Below, in pieces: positions 20,901 to 30,000 of a stretch of 64,000 nucleotides of DNA. The notes below the pieces were generated by a model. That model saw nothing but the letters and a program-made list of their open reading frames with translations. It did not search any database and was not told the origin of the DNA. The stretch's first letter is position 1; the number at the start of each line of letters is the position of its first letter. Source of the DNA: Myrmaecium sp. VS I D KN 1 (lineage: Eukaryota; Ascomycota; Dothideomycetes; Valsariales; Valsariaceae); the NCBI GenBank assembly GCA_019775845.1, contig JADQAV010000002.1, positions 62,001 through 126,000 on the forward strand, written 5' to 3'. A program made the translations under genes and the position numbers.

Positions 20901-22977
20901 CTGGGCAGCGGCTATTGACGAAGGTACACAATTCAAGTGCCTGGTGAACGCGAGCGAAGCAGATGCCGACCAGATGCTCAAGAGCAGCGGCAAAGGTCCA
21001 GCCCAGTCCGCTTGGACTTACGATCAGCTCAAAGAGTATGGCTGGGAAATCGAGCGTGAAGACCAAGTGGACGATTACTTGGTTCTGAACATCTCGAAAG
21101 CATTGAAGGGCATGGGCTTCCCGGACAAACCTACCAAGAACTCCCTTCGGGTTTACTACGACCATACCAAGCAGAGCACTGTCAACGGCGTCACGTATCC
21201 AAGCATCTTCGGCCGCTACAGGAACTACTTCTTCCTTGACCAAGGCACGATCGTTTCAACGGCTAGTCAGAGCCCACTGTATACCGCACAGCAGAACTCT
21301 CCGCCTCTTGGTCCAGTCGTCCCATTAGGAACGTGGTCTGAAATCACCTTTCAAGAGTACAAACAGCGTTGCGGAAAGGCCGGTGTACCGGTCACTCAAC
21401 TCAAACGGGTAATTCGACACTACATCACGGACCTTGAAACCGAACAGGTTCTCCGGCGTGCTCTGGTCAATAAGAACGGCAATCCGAACGAGCAGGAGTG
21501 GCCTGGCGATTATTTCGATATCACGTCCGATGAAGGTCTTGCGCTCTTGGGCGCCCCCAGTGGTAGCGGAGAAGCGTGGTTCCTTATCAACCACAAGAAA
21601 GAGTTGCCTAATCACCAGATCGTTGGTTTCCGCATATTCAAGACAGAGACGGATTCGAATGACATGTCGGGCGCCGCACCCGGTCTTGCTATCTCGATTG
21701 AATTCGAACAGACGTCTGCAACGAAAGCTCGCAGCCTGGCCAGGCATGATTCTTTTGACCTGTTGACCGACCTGCTATTGCTCGAGGGAACTCCCGAGAA
21801 AGCTCCTGTATCTCCATTCATTGACCATTTCCATCGCCGGCAGAGTTTCTCAGCTACTTCGGACGACGATTGGAACAAGCTTGTCTGCAAAGGCAAGCAG
21901 CTTCTCGACTTGATCTCCATGACCGAAGACGAGGCAACCAAGGCAATGGACGCTCCCTCACAGAGCACCTGGACGTTCTCGGATCTCGAAAAGTACGGTT
22001 GGACCTACGAGTACTCATGGAACAAAGCGCTCTACTCCCGACGCGACCTCGAGTCCGCACTGAAAGAGCTGAACATCCTCCCATTCACGTCCCCCTCCGA
22101 CGATTCAACCGAGCTCAACTACTGGAGACACCTGAAAGCCAGCACCATCGACGGCACCCACTATCCCGCAACCGCAGGTTTCTACACCAACACGTACGAT
22201 CCCGCTCATGGTCTAATCATCGCCGAAGGCGCCTTCAGCTGTGAGCACATGGCCGAGAAGCAAGGAATCAGCGGGCCAATGCCTCCGATGAGACGGTGGT
22301 CCGACGTCAGCTATCTAGAGTACCAACACGAAGCGAGCAAGCTGAACGTGCCGCTCGGCAACCTGCGCTCCTTCTTCTCCATCGGCATCATCAACGAGAC
22401 ATCCAACCACGCCGCCGAACGCGCGCTCCAGAACATCGGGCAGACCCGCGCCGTGTGGCCGGGTCACACCTTTTCCATGGACACGAACGAGGGCAAAGCG
22501 CTGCTCGGCACGCCGAACTCCCTTGGTCTCGCGTGGATGCTCATTCAGCACAAGAAGGAATTTCCTAACAAGCGGATCGCCAATATCACCGTGTTCAAGG
22601 ACGAGACTGCCGGTCAGCCGGCGATCTTCATTCGTCTACAAGATGGGGACAGCGCAAGCACGACGGGAAAACCGGCCGTTGCTCCCAAACCGTCTTCGCT
22701 CAAGGGTAGCCCGGTTACGGTTGGCTCTCCCATTGTTGTTCTCAGCCCTCGGGCTCCGCCGAAGCCTACTTCGCTGAAGGGTAATGCGGTTACTACATCC
22801 ACTTTGGCTGCGTTGGAAGATGTCTCCGTCTTGACATCTACTGAACTGCCATCGCCTACGAGACCGGAGGTTCCTCCTAAGCTTTCTTCTCTGCAGACTC
22901 GCCAATTGAACCCGCTGCTTTCTGTGCCTTCTGCATCTTCTTTGGCGCATACGCCGTTGGTTTTGTCGGTGGCATGA
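14932..22977 (+). CDS. Giant secreted-type protein of eight tandem units with dibasic linkers
   Basis: Intronless frame. I chose ATG 14932 (2681 residues) rather than the upstream ATG 14623 because it is followed by a basic stretch and a hydrophobic core (SSVLLVSIASLLTVTTAAAA), as in a signal peptide or signal anchor. Eight diverged units start near residues 104, 396, 733, 1041, 1342, 1658, 1984 and 2304. Each follows the same order: an acidic Asp-x-x-Trp entry, G-x-x-L-x-CLI, W-x-(Y/F)-x-DL-x-x-x-GW, RWSDV-(S/T/A)-FLEY, a (K/R)RAL helix, WPG-x-x-F and the core ALLGTPNG-x-GAAWLLINHKKE. Dibasic sites (RRR393, RR1027, RR1334, KR1634/RR1650, KR1933/RRR near 1980, RR2302) lie in the linkers before units 2 and 4-8. 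Units 1 and 3 have only single Arg. The tail has three KPxSLKG-like minirepeats. I know no named family for the unit. Kex2 processing in the secretory pathway is inferred. A single-unit paralogue lies directly downstream. Confidence 0.88.
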   Translation: MAADSPTRRLAKSLRGFRCSSVLLVSIASLLTVTTAAAASVAVPEPLLQNHHALNIHGNVTSHGATFEALPLLPLQQAPAPVNGTGARQLQARAGNTDRDDEPKATDEVWNEVLDRGKQLFCLIEADADEAANILKHTSVESQWKYKDLEAQGWVNAPAKDGVNFLTESKISEVLKFLKVTAEPTLVKWEHTTKSADSKYAPNYGNFENFYNPKDGYIAAYDVYSPSQAIKTWHNGPVPVLPPLKRWSDVSFLEYVHQAEQAKQDVNKLKYILHINIVNSVTNAVSKRALGNEERKRFPGELFTFDDHNPEEKEKALALLGTPNGAGAAWLLINHKKELHGKTLNYILVFNNDVDTPSAPDGVPCMLIAFKDEFSEIATVGESNGEVEKTALRRRDWAVNTAPADASQFETARQSGQKLMCLVNADEEEATAMLKQPAQVTFTFDDLHEWGWSNPKEAYEYDWGLIKMDSLITGLKFAEPPGMTGIHTWWVHRQAVTKNNRAYEATFGDYSQLMDVEDGAIFALNIRSPDEMQRRRRDQGRPMENMIPLRRWSDVTFLEYERLAVDFDEPVTKLKYVIHDNVVNLETRKIVVAALQARLGGDARTLQLPRWPGVTFTMDSPEGLALLGSPNGKGAAWLLINHKKQLPDKTIHSITLFASDGGEDIYDGDHLCMLIQYGDSSASAQVEERDEGYVSGSMLQGNALDVRQPGHLSLSPRMHGTTPRPSRLVSRTEDDTPASNQVWDDAVSRGKQLLRLINMSEKAADQKLDGHSQSEWTYDDLDKNGWVKDTTAKQSGTIFDRIQLQKGFEALKLPLTADAKATQLNRYTHDKNSQDGKYEATWGYYENGYDVKSGWIAALDVYSPYSMLVENDEPASDAPPLNTWSDVSFLQYQKQATDVHADIAKLEYVFSIQIINKVTNSITRRALNNRGEKGRPRWPGVTFKMDGSDENAMALLGSPNVYGTAWMLINHKKAFPNHRITSIAVVNNDATSTSQPNGKKCIVIQMDPNGGKSTSSTALTSRATRSRRSSVGGTNDYDDVKPASDKDWDKLVTKGRNLLCRMKETEAEAYQRLGTAAQSTFVYADLEKYGWTKAGEYTEDDYDFSDMKNYLPQLGFSMEPGEFVKNVPYLHSTDTEVDEVEYEHTQALFSNVYDLQNGAIFACNSRSPQGVNDELKSEGQEIITPLPPLQRWSDVSFLAWKSLAQTALQPIDKLTYVMRVNVINEVTLSTIKRAMKEKTGKVKLQPMGTTFDLNSDEGLALLATPNVLGVAWMLINHKREFPGKIVSTITVLELTGEDSWFGEPMVGVVIRLDQQQGRASSGRIIALRDTDHVRREQEDGIPLASDSQWKTSVQRGNELMCLISATEEDGSKQFGSPLQATFTSDQLKTYGWRIGSTKPVNSWWFCDLDEALTKMGFPAKPDADRVSRIVINHNTTVDADGKHYEATEATYDCVYDPVDGILFANDIHSPVAKSADLVAWGKPPIDPLPPLGRWSDVAFLLYNQQAEKTKQSLANLKYVIHHSVANVETISMWKTALKNTGKTLQRWPGAKFESGSDEFLALLGTPNGRGAAWLLATHKKEFPNKTVKSITVLLDAGGGDGSNPDLVDQPCLIIEFADKVKNPESKDPTSSLDKRHEPTQSWNGPVALQRRTDPWEMYPAADDEDWADAIETGNKLLCLIAADENAASRLLNTPAQSTWTFDDLARWGWVRRNEALLSSWSQVNDISNALQSLEFHPSPPPITVKVNYGHDHTVRGSNGVIYPETEGQYVNIYDPIDGAIFCLFTFSPAAMAMSEIPPITNVVPLSRLSDVAFVVYREYAEQARVDVSNLRYIFRHSIMNMKTIAVMKRAWEQRTGQKKFWGWPGESFTPDTEEGQALLGTPNAKAASWILINHKRELPRHRISHVTIWASTPQNTADYQMLIEFSGTSQHVKRDVAREHAFLQRHAPHVLPRNGHMNQSSELVVPPSETGPIKRHRLRRRNLSPADDKIWAAAIDEGTQFKCLVNASEADADQMLKSSGKGPAQSAWTYDQLKEYGWEIEREDQVDDYLVLNISKALKGMGFPDKPTKNSLRVYYDHTKQSTVNGVTYPSIFGRYRNYFFLDQGTIVSTASQSPLYTAQQNSPPLGPVVPLGTWSEITFQEYKQRCGKAGVPVTQLKRVIRHYITDLETEQVLRRALVNKNGNPNEQEWPGDYFDITSDEGLALLGAPSGSGEAWFLINHKKELPNHQIVGFRIFKTETDSNDMSGAAPGLAISIEFEQTSATKARSLARHDSFDLLTDLLLLEGTPEKAPVSPFIDHFHRRQSFSATSDDDWNKLVCKGKQLLDLISMTEDEATKAMDAPSQSTWTFSDLEKYGWTYEYSWNKALYSRRDLESALKELNILPFTSPSDDSTELNYWRHLKASTIDGTHYPATAGFYTNTYDPAHGLIIAEGAFSCEHMAEKQGISGPMPPMRRWSDVSYLEYQHEASKLNVPLGNLRSFFSIGIINETSNHAAERALQNIGQTRAVWPGHTFSMDTNEGKALLGTPNSLGLAWMLIQHKKEFPNKRIANITVFKDETAGQPAIFIRLQDGDSASTTGKPAVAPKPSSLKGSPVTVGSPIVVLSPRAPPKPTSLKGNAVTTSTLAALEDVSVLTSTELPSPTRPEVPPKLSSLQTRQLNPLLSVPSASSLAHTPLVLSVA

Positions 22978-23432
22978 TTTCTCTTTTGTGCTTTTCTTGA
23001 TTGGGGTCCAGTGCTTGGTAGTGCAGATTTCTTCTGGGCTCAGGCCTCTTTTTTTAGTAGACTCTCAATTGGGGTGGGAATTGGGGTTGTTCTTTTCTGG
23101 TGCTAGGCAAGGAAAAATCAAGAATCAAGTGTAGACATGTATTATTAGAGATCCCTTTGCGACAAGATACAGAGCGAGGAGTTACCAGGAGCTCAAGAGA
23201 TGAATCATCATTACAAAGTATATGAGTGCGAAATGCGACTTGTAATTGAATTGGTCTTCAGTTTCCAAAGTGGAATAATGTGATTGATGTGAATTCCTAA
23301 TGACTCGGTGTCGAGTTCTATACTCAAATCCCTCTAGTTCCAGCAGCCAAAGGGAAGAACTATGAGCTATGATCGGGGAGTCGGCTCCCTATAAGCAAAG
23401 GATATGCCTCCACAGAACACCTTCAAAAAAAG
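22978..23432. other. Tail-to-tail intergenic region
   Basis: 455 bases separate the stop codons of two convergent genes that share the same repeat unit. The sequence is AT-richer than both genes, as expected for two facing 3' untranslated regions, and has no frame of interest. Confidence 0.6.
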
Positions 23433-24559
23433 CTACGCCTGCGTCGGCAGCAACATGCCCGCCTCCGGCTCACCAATCTCAAACAGCACATTCACATTCC
23501 CCATCCCCTTATCATCCTGAAAAACCGTCGCCTTCGTCACCACAAGGCCAGCAAACGCCTCCTTCCAACCAACCAGCATCCACGCAACACCAACACCATT
23601 CGGGGTCGCCAGCAGCGCCTGGCCCTCCTGGGAATCCATCGGGACAGTGATACCCGGCCACGCGGGCAGGCTATCCAAGCCCTCCATCCAGATCTCATCG
23701 ATGACGTCGAGGGTGACTTGGTTCTTGATGCCGAGGCGGAAGATGTAGCGGGGCGGCGCGGGGGCCGCGGTGGAGGGCAGGACGAGGTCCTGCGGCGAAT
23801 GCATGTAGGCCAGGTAACTCACGTCAGACCACCGGCTTAGCTTGGGCCAGACGCCGTGCGGGTCCCGCTGCTGGATGGCGGCGCGGGGGGAGGTGTTGTC
23901 GACGCACATTATGGCGTGGTAGGCGGGGACGTAGTAGTTGTAGTATTGGCCGTGGGTTGCCTGTGAAGGGGAGTAAGGTTAGTATGGATTAGTGTGTGGA
24001 GGAGGGAAGGGAGTGTCTGTTTTACCGGATAGGTTTTGCCATCTTGAGTGAAGTCACGGTACTGGAACCACTGGGTCTTGTAGAATGCCTTGTCGTCCTG
24101 GGGAATGCCGGCGTAGTCCATGGCCTTCTTGATGGGCAGGCGAATGGGAAAGTCGAGCTCAGTTGTGATTGGGCCTTCGTCCCAGCCATACTTGGTCAAG
24201 TCGTCGAACACCCACTTGCTCTGCGTATCCTGACCGCCTTGAAGCTTGTTGACTTCCTCTGCAGAAATGGTCATGTAATGAAGTAACTTCTCGCCTTTGC
24301 AGACCAACTGGTTCCAGTCCGTGTCCGGAACGGCGCGACGGTGAGGCTGAGGCCAGTGTACCTTAGGGACGACCGAGTCAGTCGGGTGGGCATTGTATCC
24401 TTGGTGTACGACCTCGCCTGTGGGCTGGAACGGCGCCTTGTTGAAGTTTGGAACGGGTTCCCAATGAACGGGAGGCGTCGGGGAGTCTTTCAGTGCGAGG
24501 ATCAGAGCTGGCATGGTTACCAGGGCCCCAAGGACCGGCAGAAATCCCTTCAATTGCAT
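23433..24559 (-). CDS. Single-unit paralogue of the giant repeat protein
   Basis: Two exons, 24559-24026 and 23960-23433, joined by a phase-0 intron (GTAAAA...TTCACAG), give 353 residues. ATG 24559 is the first ATG in frame and starts a signal peptide (QLKGFLPVLGALVTMPALIL). After a proline-rich propeptide-like segment comes HRR, then AVPDTDW, the same dibasic-then-Asp-x-x-Trp entry seen in the giant protein. One unit follows: KGEKLLHYM, SKWVFDDLTKYGW, RWSDVSYLAY, WPGITVPMDSQEG and ALLATPNGVGVAWMLVGWKE. The INHKKE core is changed to VGWKE and the (K/R)RAL dibasic is lost. The gene is convergent with the giant gene and probably shares ancestry with one of its units. Function is unknown; secretion and Kex2 maturation are inferred. 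Confidence 0.85.
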
Positions 24560-24959
24560 CGCCACCTGACTTCTAAAGTGCGGTGTTCTGATGTGTGCAG
24601 GTTATGGGTGTGTGCAGGTTGAGTGTGTGTGTGCAGGTAGAAAAAGTAGTTGGTTGGACGTGAACTCGTTGAAATGACACACAGACGGATCGGAACGTCG
24701 CGAACTTGACCTCGCGGTGTGACAGTGAGTTAGGTACACGCCTATTGGTGCACTGCACTGTCTTTACCTACTAAGAAAAACATTGTACTACAGCTTTCTA
24801 TCTTGTCACAGTCCATCACCTTGCCTACTTATACCTTGCGCAACCCGTAGCACTTGGTTTTTCGTTACTCGACTTTCGACCTCGTCGCGTTTCTTCGAAC
24901 AATCAACTTCAATAGTAGAACCGAGTGCAAAGTCAGCTCTACTGACTCAGTGTAGCATC

Positions 24960-25984
24960 ATGTCCTTAGCTATGCAAGGTCCAACAGCCGATATCGAGAC
25001 CCGGCACGTGAAAGCACAGTGCATATCGCGACGCCTTAACTTCCAACAAACTCTCCCCTTTGTATACCATGGACCGGCTGACCCTGTCAAGGATGATACG
25101 GAACCGGATTTGAAGCAGCTCCCGGACTACGGCTCTATCCCGCCGATTTCCAATCTAACTGCCTACCCTAAACTTGAGCCTTGCCTGGCGATCCTTCCCG
25201 AGACATTCGAGTCCTTTCGTCAGTTTGACATGGAGTCGGATATGCATCCCGCGGTGGTGAAGTACCCTAAGCTCGCCGTCAAGATCCTCAACGACGTGGA
25301 TGGCTCCACGTCTTACCACTGTGTGGAGAAGAAGTGGTTCCGCAAGATGAACGCAAGTACCACCATCCCGCGACATCACTGGCGACTTTCATCAAAGCGA
25401 ACACCCGCTAACTTTTCATCTAGAAATTTATGCAATTAGTCGGTCACCTTTGCGGAGGCAATGATTGGCAATTCACCCCAATGGCTTTCAAGCCAGGTTT
25501 CATCGGACCCATCAGGGGGTGTCGTTGGAATAAGTTCCTCTTCCACTGCGTCTCGGTCTTCGTCCGGATGAGACCATTTTACCCGCTGCCTCTGCCCATC
25601 CTCGGGCCGTCGGGAAAGTTCATCGACACTGTCTTCATTGCGACGAGCGGCATGGCCTCCGGCCCTGCAGAGGCCTTCCAGTTCCAGATCGACTCTCACG
25701 AACTACAAGTTCTGCGAGCCGAGGCGGTCCGTGTGATGGGCGACGAGGGTGTCCGCCTGGGTATCACCCTCCCCAAGAACGGCAAGTTCGTCGAGACGGC
25801 GGCCGAGGACGGAATGCTGTTCCTGTATGGCCCGGGCCCGAACCCCGATAGGAAGCCTTTCTGCCAAGTCACCTGGGTAGTTGGCCCTAAGGAGATTACT
25901 GGTAAGCACTTCGTGCTTAAGCTCTCTTCGAAGTGCCCCGCAGCCCTACTGGAGAGCGTAGATCAACAACCGGCTCAGAAGTAA
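24960..25984 (+). CDS. Unknown protein with a GC-AG intron
   Basis: Two exons, 24960-25352 and 25424-25984, encode 317 residues. The frame is kept only if the intron starts at GCAAGT (AAC|GCAAGT) and ends at CATCTAG, with a CGCTAAC branch site: a 71-base GC-AG intron in phase 0. The nearby GT at 25357 would give an early stop. There is no signal peptide or membrane segment in the chosen model. Segments such as YHCVEKKWFRKMNKFMQLVGH, split by the intron, and GITLPKNGKFVETAAEDGML suggest a folded cytosolic protein, but I recognise no family. A longer frame opens at ATG 24783 with a Ser/Cys-rich start that looks untranslated. The gene is divergent from the single-unit paralogue, sharing about 400 bases of promoter. 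Confidence 0.72.
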
Positions 25985-26647
25985 AAACAGCTCGACAGCA
26001 TCCAGTCGCCTCTCTTAGAATACGGGTCGACTGTGCGGTATCTGGCTGACTGTATATTCCACCTCACTTTTTCGGGCAATAGTTGGGAGGCTTGATGGAT
26101 GGACGGGCAACCAACATCACGGGTCATCGTCATCAGACCGCTCAAAGTTTTCTTGTACCTATTGATAACTCACCGATTATCTCGGACTCTTCAAACATAC
26201 ATAGGACGTAGTCAAATCAAGCACAATGCATCATGTCCGAATCGGGATTCCCTGGTGAGATGCCGAGCCTTTTCCCCGCAGCTTGTCCCACACAGACAAC
26301 GTGCCTCCCAGGATGCGAGCATGTGGCCAGCCAATGCTGTCGAGTATGACTCGGCTACCATGACTCCTTCCGGACGGTTCCCTCGCTTCGAATACGGGGA
26401 GCTGAACGGCATCCCTCGTACTCCCAGGGACGAGGCTGACCGGTGTTGTCTTATATTCAGCTCAAACAGGAGGCAGTTCACGATATAGAAAGGCAGCATG
26501 AACTCCCTCTCCCAAGCCATCATCTGAATCCACCACCAGCAAAATCATCAAATCCTCCCACCTCACCACAAAGTACCCTCCCCTGTCCCCTCTATATCAC
26601 CGAACAAAACCCTCAACCCCCCAGACACCCTTCTCAAACCCAATCCA
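25985..26647. other. Intergenic region
   Basis: About 660 bases with only overlapping short frames on both strands. The last 150 bases are C-rich and form the probable promoter and leader of the small secreted protein gene. Confidence 0.5.
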
Positions 26648-27067
26648 ATGCACACCTCCCTCCTCCCCCTTCTCCTTCTCCCGGTCCTCCTCCCCCCCAC
26701 CCACGCCTCCCGAATAATCTTCTACCACCCCACCCTGACCCCAATCACCTCCCTCACCTGGCTGCGTCTCAGCACCAGCACCAACCTCACCAGCAACCCC
26801 GTGGCGCCCACCTACCACCTCAACGGCTTCCTCGGGCCGCGCGACCGCGTGCTCAGCGCGACCGGCTGCAACGACGTGCCCACGGACTGGGACGGGGTGT
26901 GTGTGGATTTCGTCATGGATAGGCAGGCGATTCAGTGTTATACGGAGGCGGGGTGTAAGGGCCAGGTGTTGTTGACGCTTTGGAGGGATTGGGAGATAAG
27001 GGATGTGCAGCATTTGGAGTGTGGGTGGGAGACGCAGGGGATGAGGAGTTGTTTGATTGGGGGTTGA
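26648..27067 (+). CDS. Small secreted cysteine-rich protein
   Basis: Single exon, 139 residues. The N-terminus HTSLLPLLLLPVLLPPTHA is a clear signal peptide with a likely cut after THA. The mature part of about 119 residues has six cysteines (SATGC, DGVC, AIQC, EAGC, HLEC, MRSC), an even number that could form three disulfides, and ends shortly after the last Cys. Size, secretion signal and cysteine content are those of fungal small secreted proteins, some of which are effectors or antimicrobial. No named family is recognised. It lies next to other secreted-type genes of the window. The coding strand changes from C-rich at the 5' end to G-rich at the 3' end. Confidence 0.72.
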   Translation: MHTSLLPLLLLPVLLPPTHASRIIFYHPTLTPITSLTWLRLSTSTNLTSNPVAPTYHLNGFLGPRDRVLSATGCNDVPTDWDGVCVDFVMDRQAIQCYTEAGCKGQVLLTLWRDWEIRDVQHLECGWETQGMRSCLIGG

Positions 27068-30000
27068 GGGGATGTTGGGCGGGCGGGCGGAGGTGGTGCT
27101 GGTGCTGGTGCTGGTGCTGGTGCTGGTGGATGCGATGGAAAGAGGAATCGATGAGGATGTCTTAATGGATGGAAGTTTGTAATCCGTATGGATGGTATCT
27201 TGCAGCTCATTGTACTTCAACATCAGATATATTATCTTTTCGAACAAACGGTCTCATTGTTCCCCAAGCCGCGAAACGAGTCGTACAGTCGAAGGCGTGA
27301 GAATTTGAACTTACCGACGGATGATTCAATCAATCCATTACTCGTGCTCGCTCCATACCCACCTCCATTGTCCATTGCAACGATTCCTCATGCCATATAC
27401 ACAATACAAATCCTCCCCACGATCCCATTCACCGGTGTCCCCTCCAAGTCTTTCTGAGAAACAGTCGCGACGACAGACCGCACTCCTCGCTCCGACCCAA
27501 CGTTAGGGAACCCGTTCCCAGCGCCCTCCGGGGAAAATTATGATAACAAGAAAATATCATGTAGCACTTGCCATGCAGTGTATGCCATCGCAGCGACACG
27601 GCAGGAGTTTGTTTGTTGGTTGCGGTTGTGGAGTAGGTCCAAGTCGCTACGCTGGAGAATATAGACTCTCCGCAGTGCGTTTCGCGCGGCTTCGGAAGTG
27701 GCGAGCTTTACCTATTGGCTATGGGTCATCGGAGTAGCTGGTAGCTTCACGGTCTTACCGATGTTGGAAGAAAGCTGTACTTGATTCTGTGTTGATGTAG
27801 TTGCTGCGGATATGGAGATACTCCGCCTGCGCAGGTAGCGCATGGGTATATAGACGGACTGTTTCCCCTATGAAGTGCCTGTCAACATTGACCAGAATCC
27901 TTAGCCTGCTGTTTGACAGTGTGTATGTTTTGTACTCTTGGGTATTTCCGTTTTCTGACCGTCAGAAATTGATCGGAATGATCCAGTGTCGCTTGATCGG
28001 TAGCAGCCGCTTTCCAGTCGTTCTTGACTGACACACGACGAGCCCTGCTCCAGTCGACGTCGAACCGCGACGAACGCCCGGGTGTCAATGTAAATTGTAG
28101 GGTACGATGAAGCGTTCGATCGCTTGCGAGATGTAGGAGGAAATTTTTGTCGCTGATAGATGTCAGTAAAACCTGTGCTTCGCTCCGGTTGCTGCGGTTG
28201 GAATTCACGAACTTCACCTCCGACCACTGTTTGTTTCGCGTCGTTTGCACGGGTAGACCACCGTTGGAGTCAGTTGCATCAAGCCGTGGTCTTCTGAATC
28301 CCCCGGAACTGTATGTAGGGTCATTGTCCAAGTTAGACGGCGCGATGAAAGTCGACGTGGCAATCCGTGGGCGAACGCGCGAGGTCATCTTGCAAACCAT
28401 GCCCTCAACGAACGAGTCTCTCACATGCCAGCCGTCCCAGCACCCGCATCTCCCCATGCCAGGCAAACACAACAGCACCGAATCCGTTGGTTTGCTTCAT
28501 TCGCTTGCGACTGCCAAGCAATTCGTTTGTCGCTCGCGTATAAAAGCCCGTCTCTCTTCCTCTTCTTCTTCCTTTCTTCCTGTCCTTTCCTCCTCATGAG
28601 CAACCGCAACGATATCCGGCCTACACCGTGTGGGAAGTGGTATTCGCTGGTGGTTGCAGTTGTCTCATCGCACTCGCAGCTACGGGCACCGGCTGCAAGA
28701 CGTTTCTGGAGAGGCGCGTTCGAAAGGCTCTCACGACTGTCCTACACCAGTCGTGCCGACGTTCGCGCTTCCACCCAGCTCGTCTAACCCCCAACGAATC
28801 CGAAACATCCACCCCCAAGGGCATCACTGCCCTCCGTCTGCGCGAGCGTCGCCCTTCGGGGCTGACCGCGGGACGCCAGCAAGAGGGCGACAACACTTGC
28901 TCCCTCACCCGGAATGCATACACTCGAGCCCGGCTGGCAGCTAGCGGTTTTGGACGCGCGACCGACCATGCGGACCTTGTTCATATGTTGACTTCGTAGT
29001 GGTCGGGACCGCGCGCACCCTTCGTCCGTCTTGTTGCTGTCGGCGCTCTTGGTTGCCTCTCCCACCTTCTGTCTCGCTGACGGGGAAGCCCTTTTGGGCG
29101 ACCTCGTCGGTCTCGCACGTATGGAATTCGTACGGCGTTGAGACGATGCTACCAGCGCCGTTGCAAATGAGCGGCAGGGGAACCCATGGTGTCGCCTCCC
29201 ATTCAGTGGGAACTAGTCATCATGGCTACGGCGCTGGTAGCGAACTCGACCTTATTCCGGAGATTTCTCCACGCCAGTGAAGCTTCGACCTCACGAGAGG
29301 CGAAGATGGAGGCCGGGGGGAGTATGGGATCGTCGGCGCTGACAACTTCGAGTCCTGTACGCCTTGGAACACTGTTCTACGCGGACAGGGCTCGTTGCTT
29401 TCCGTCAGACAGCTTGTCGGTGTGTGTGTGGTCCTAGTGGCTGCATGCTTGTCCCGCACCTTTGCTCTTAAGGCTCTGGTGGTCACCGACGCGGCGGTCC
29501 TTCGAGCCCGGATCGGCGGGATGCGTCGATTGGGACGGTATGGGTTTCAGAAGTACCACATTCGTGTGGGACTTGCCCTACCGCCCTCGTCGATCTGCAT
29601 ACGCTGGAGAAGGTGGTGGTGAGTGTTGTCGAACTACGCTGGGAGCTCACGCGAGAGCCTCTGCTTCGGCGGAGGTCGGGACAAGCTCACACAAGTTGAG
29701 GTCCCCCTCGCTTTCCCTCTGGCGGATCCTGTCTTGCTTCGGCGAGACTCTTCTGTCAGAGGCCTTACCGCCGGAGACGGTTCACCGTTTCCACCAAGGT
29801 CGGCGACCTGGCCTCTCTGCCCCTTTTTCCCTACACCGCCGGAGATGGCTCACCATCTCCCTCAAGGCCGGCGGATCCTCTTTACCCACTTCTCTTCATG
29901 AAGCTTCAGTTGTAGTCCTTTATTTATTTCGCGGTTATCCTTCTCTTTCTCCGATTTTGCTTTCACTTGTGGTCTTCCATTTGTATGCAAAAACCAGACA

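Noticed and set aside
27882-28478. Minus-strand frame of 198 codons
   Set aside because: Ordinary composition but no motif, no introns, no promoter at a useful place and no neighbour that supports it; left inside the no-gene region.
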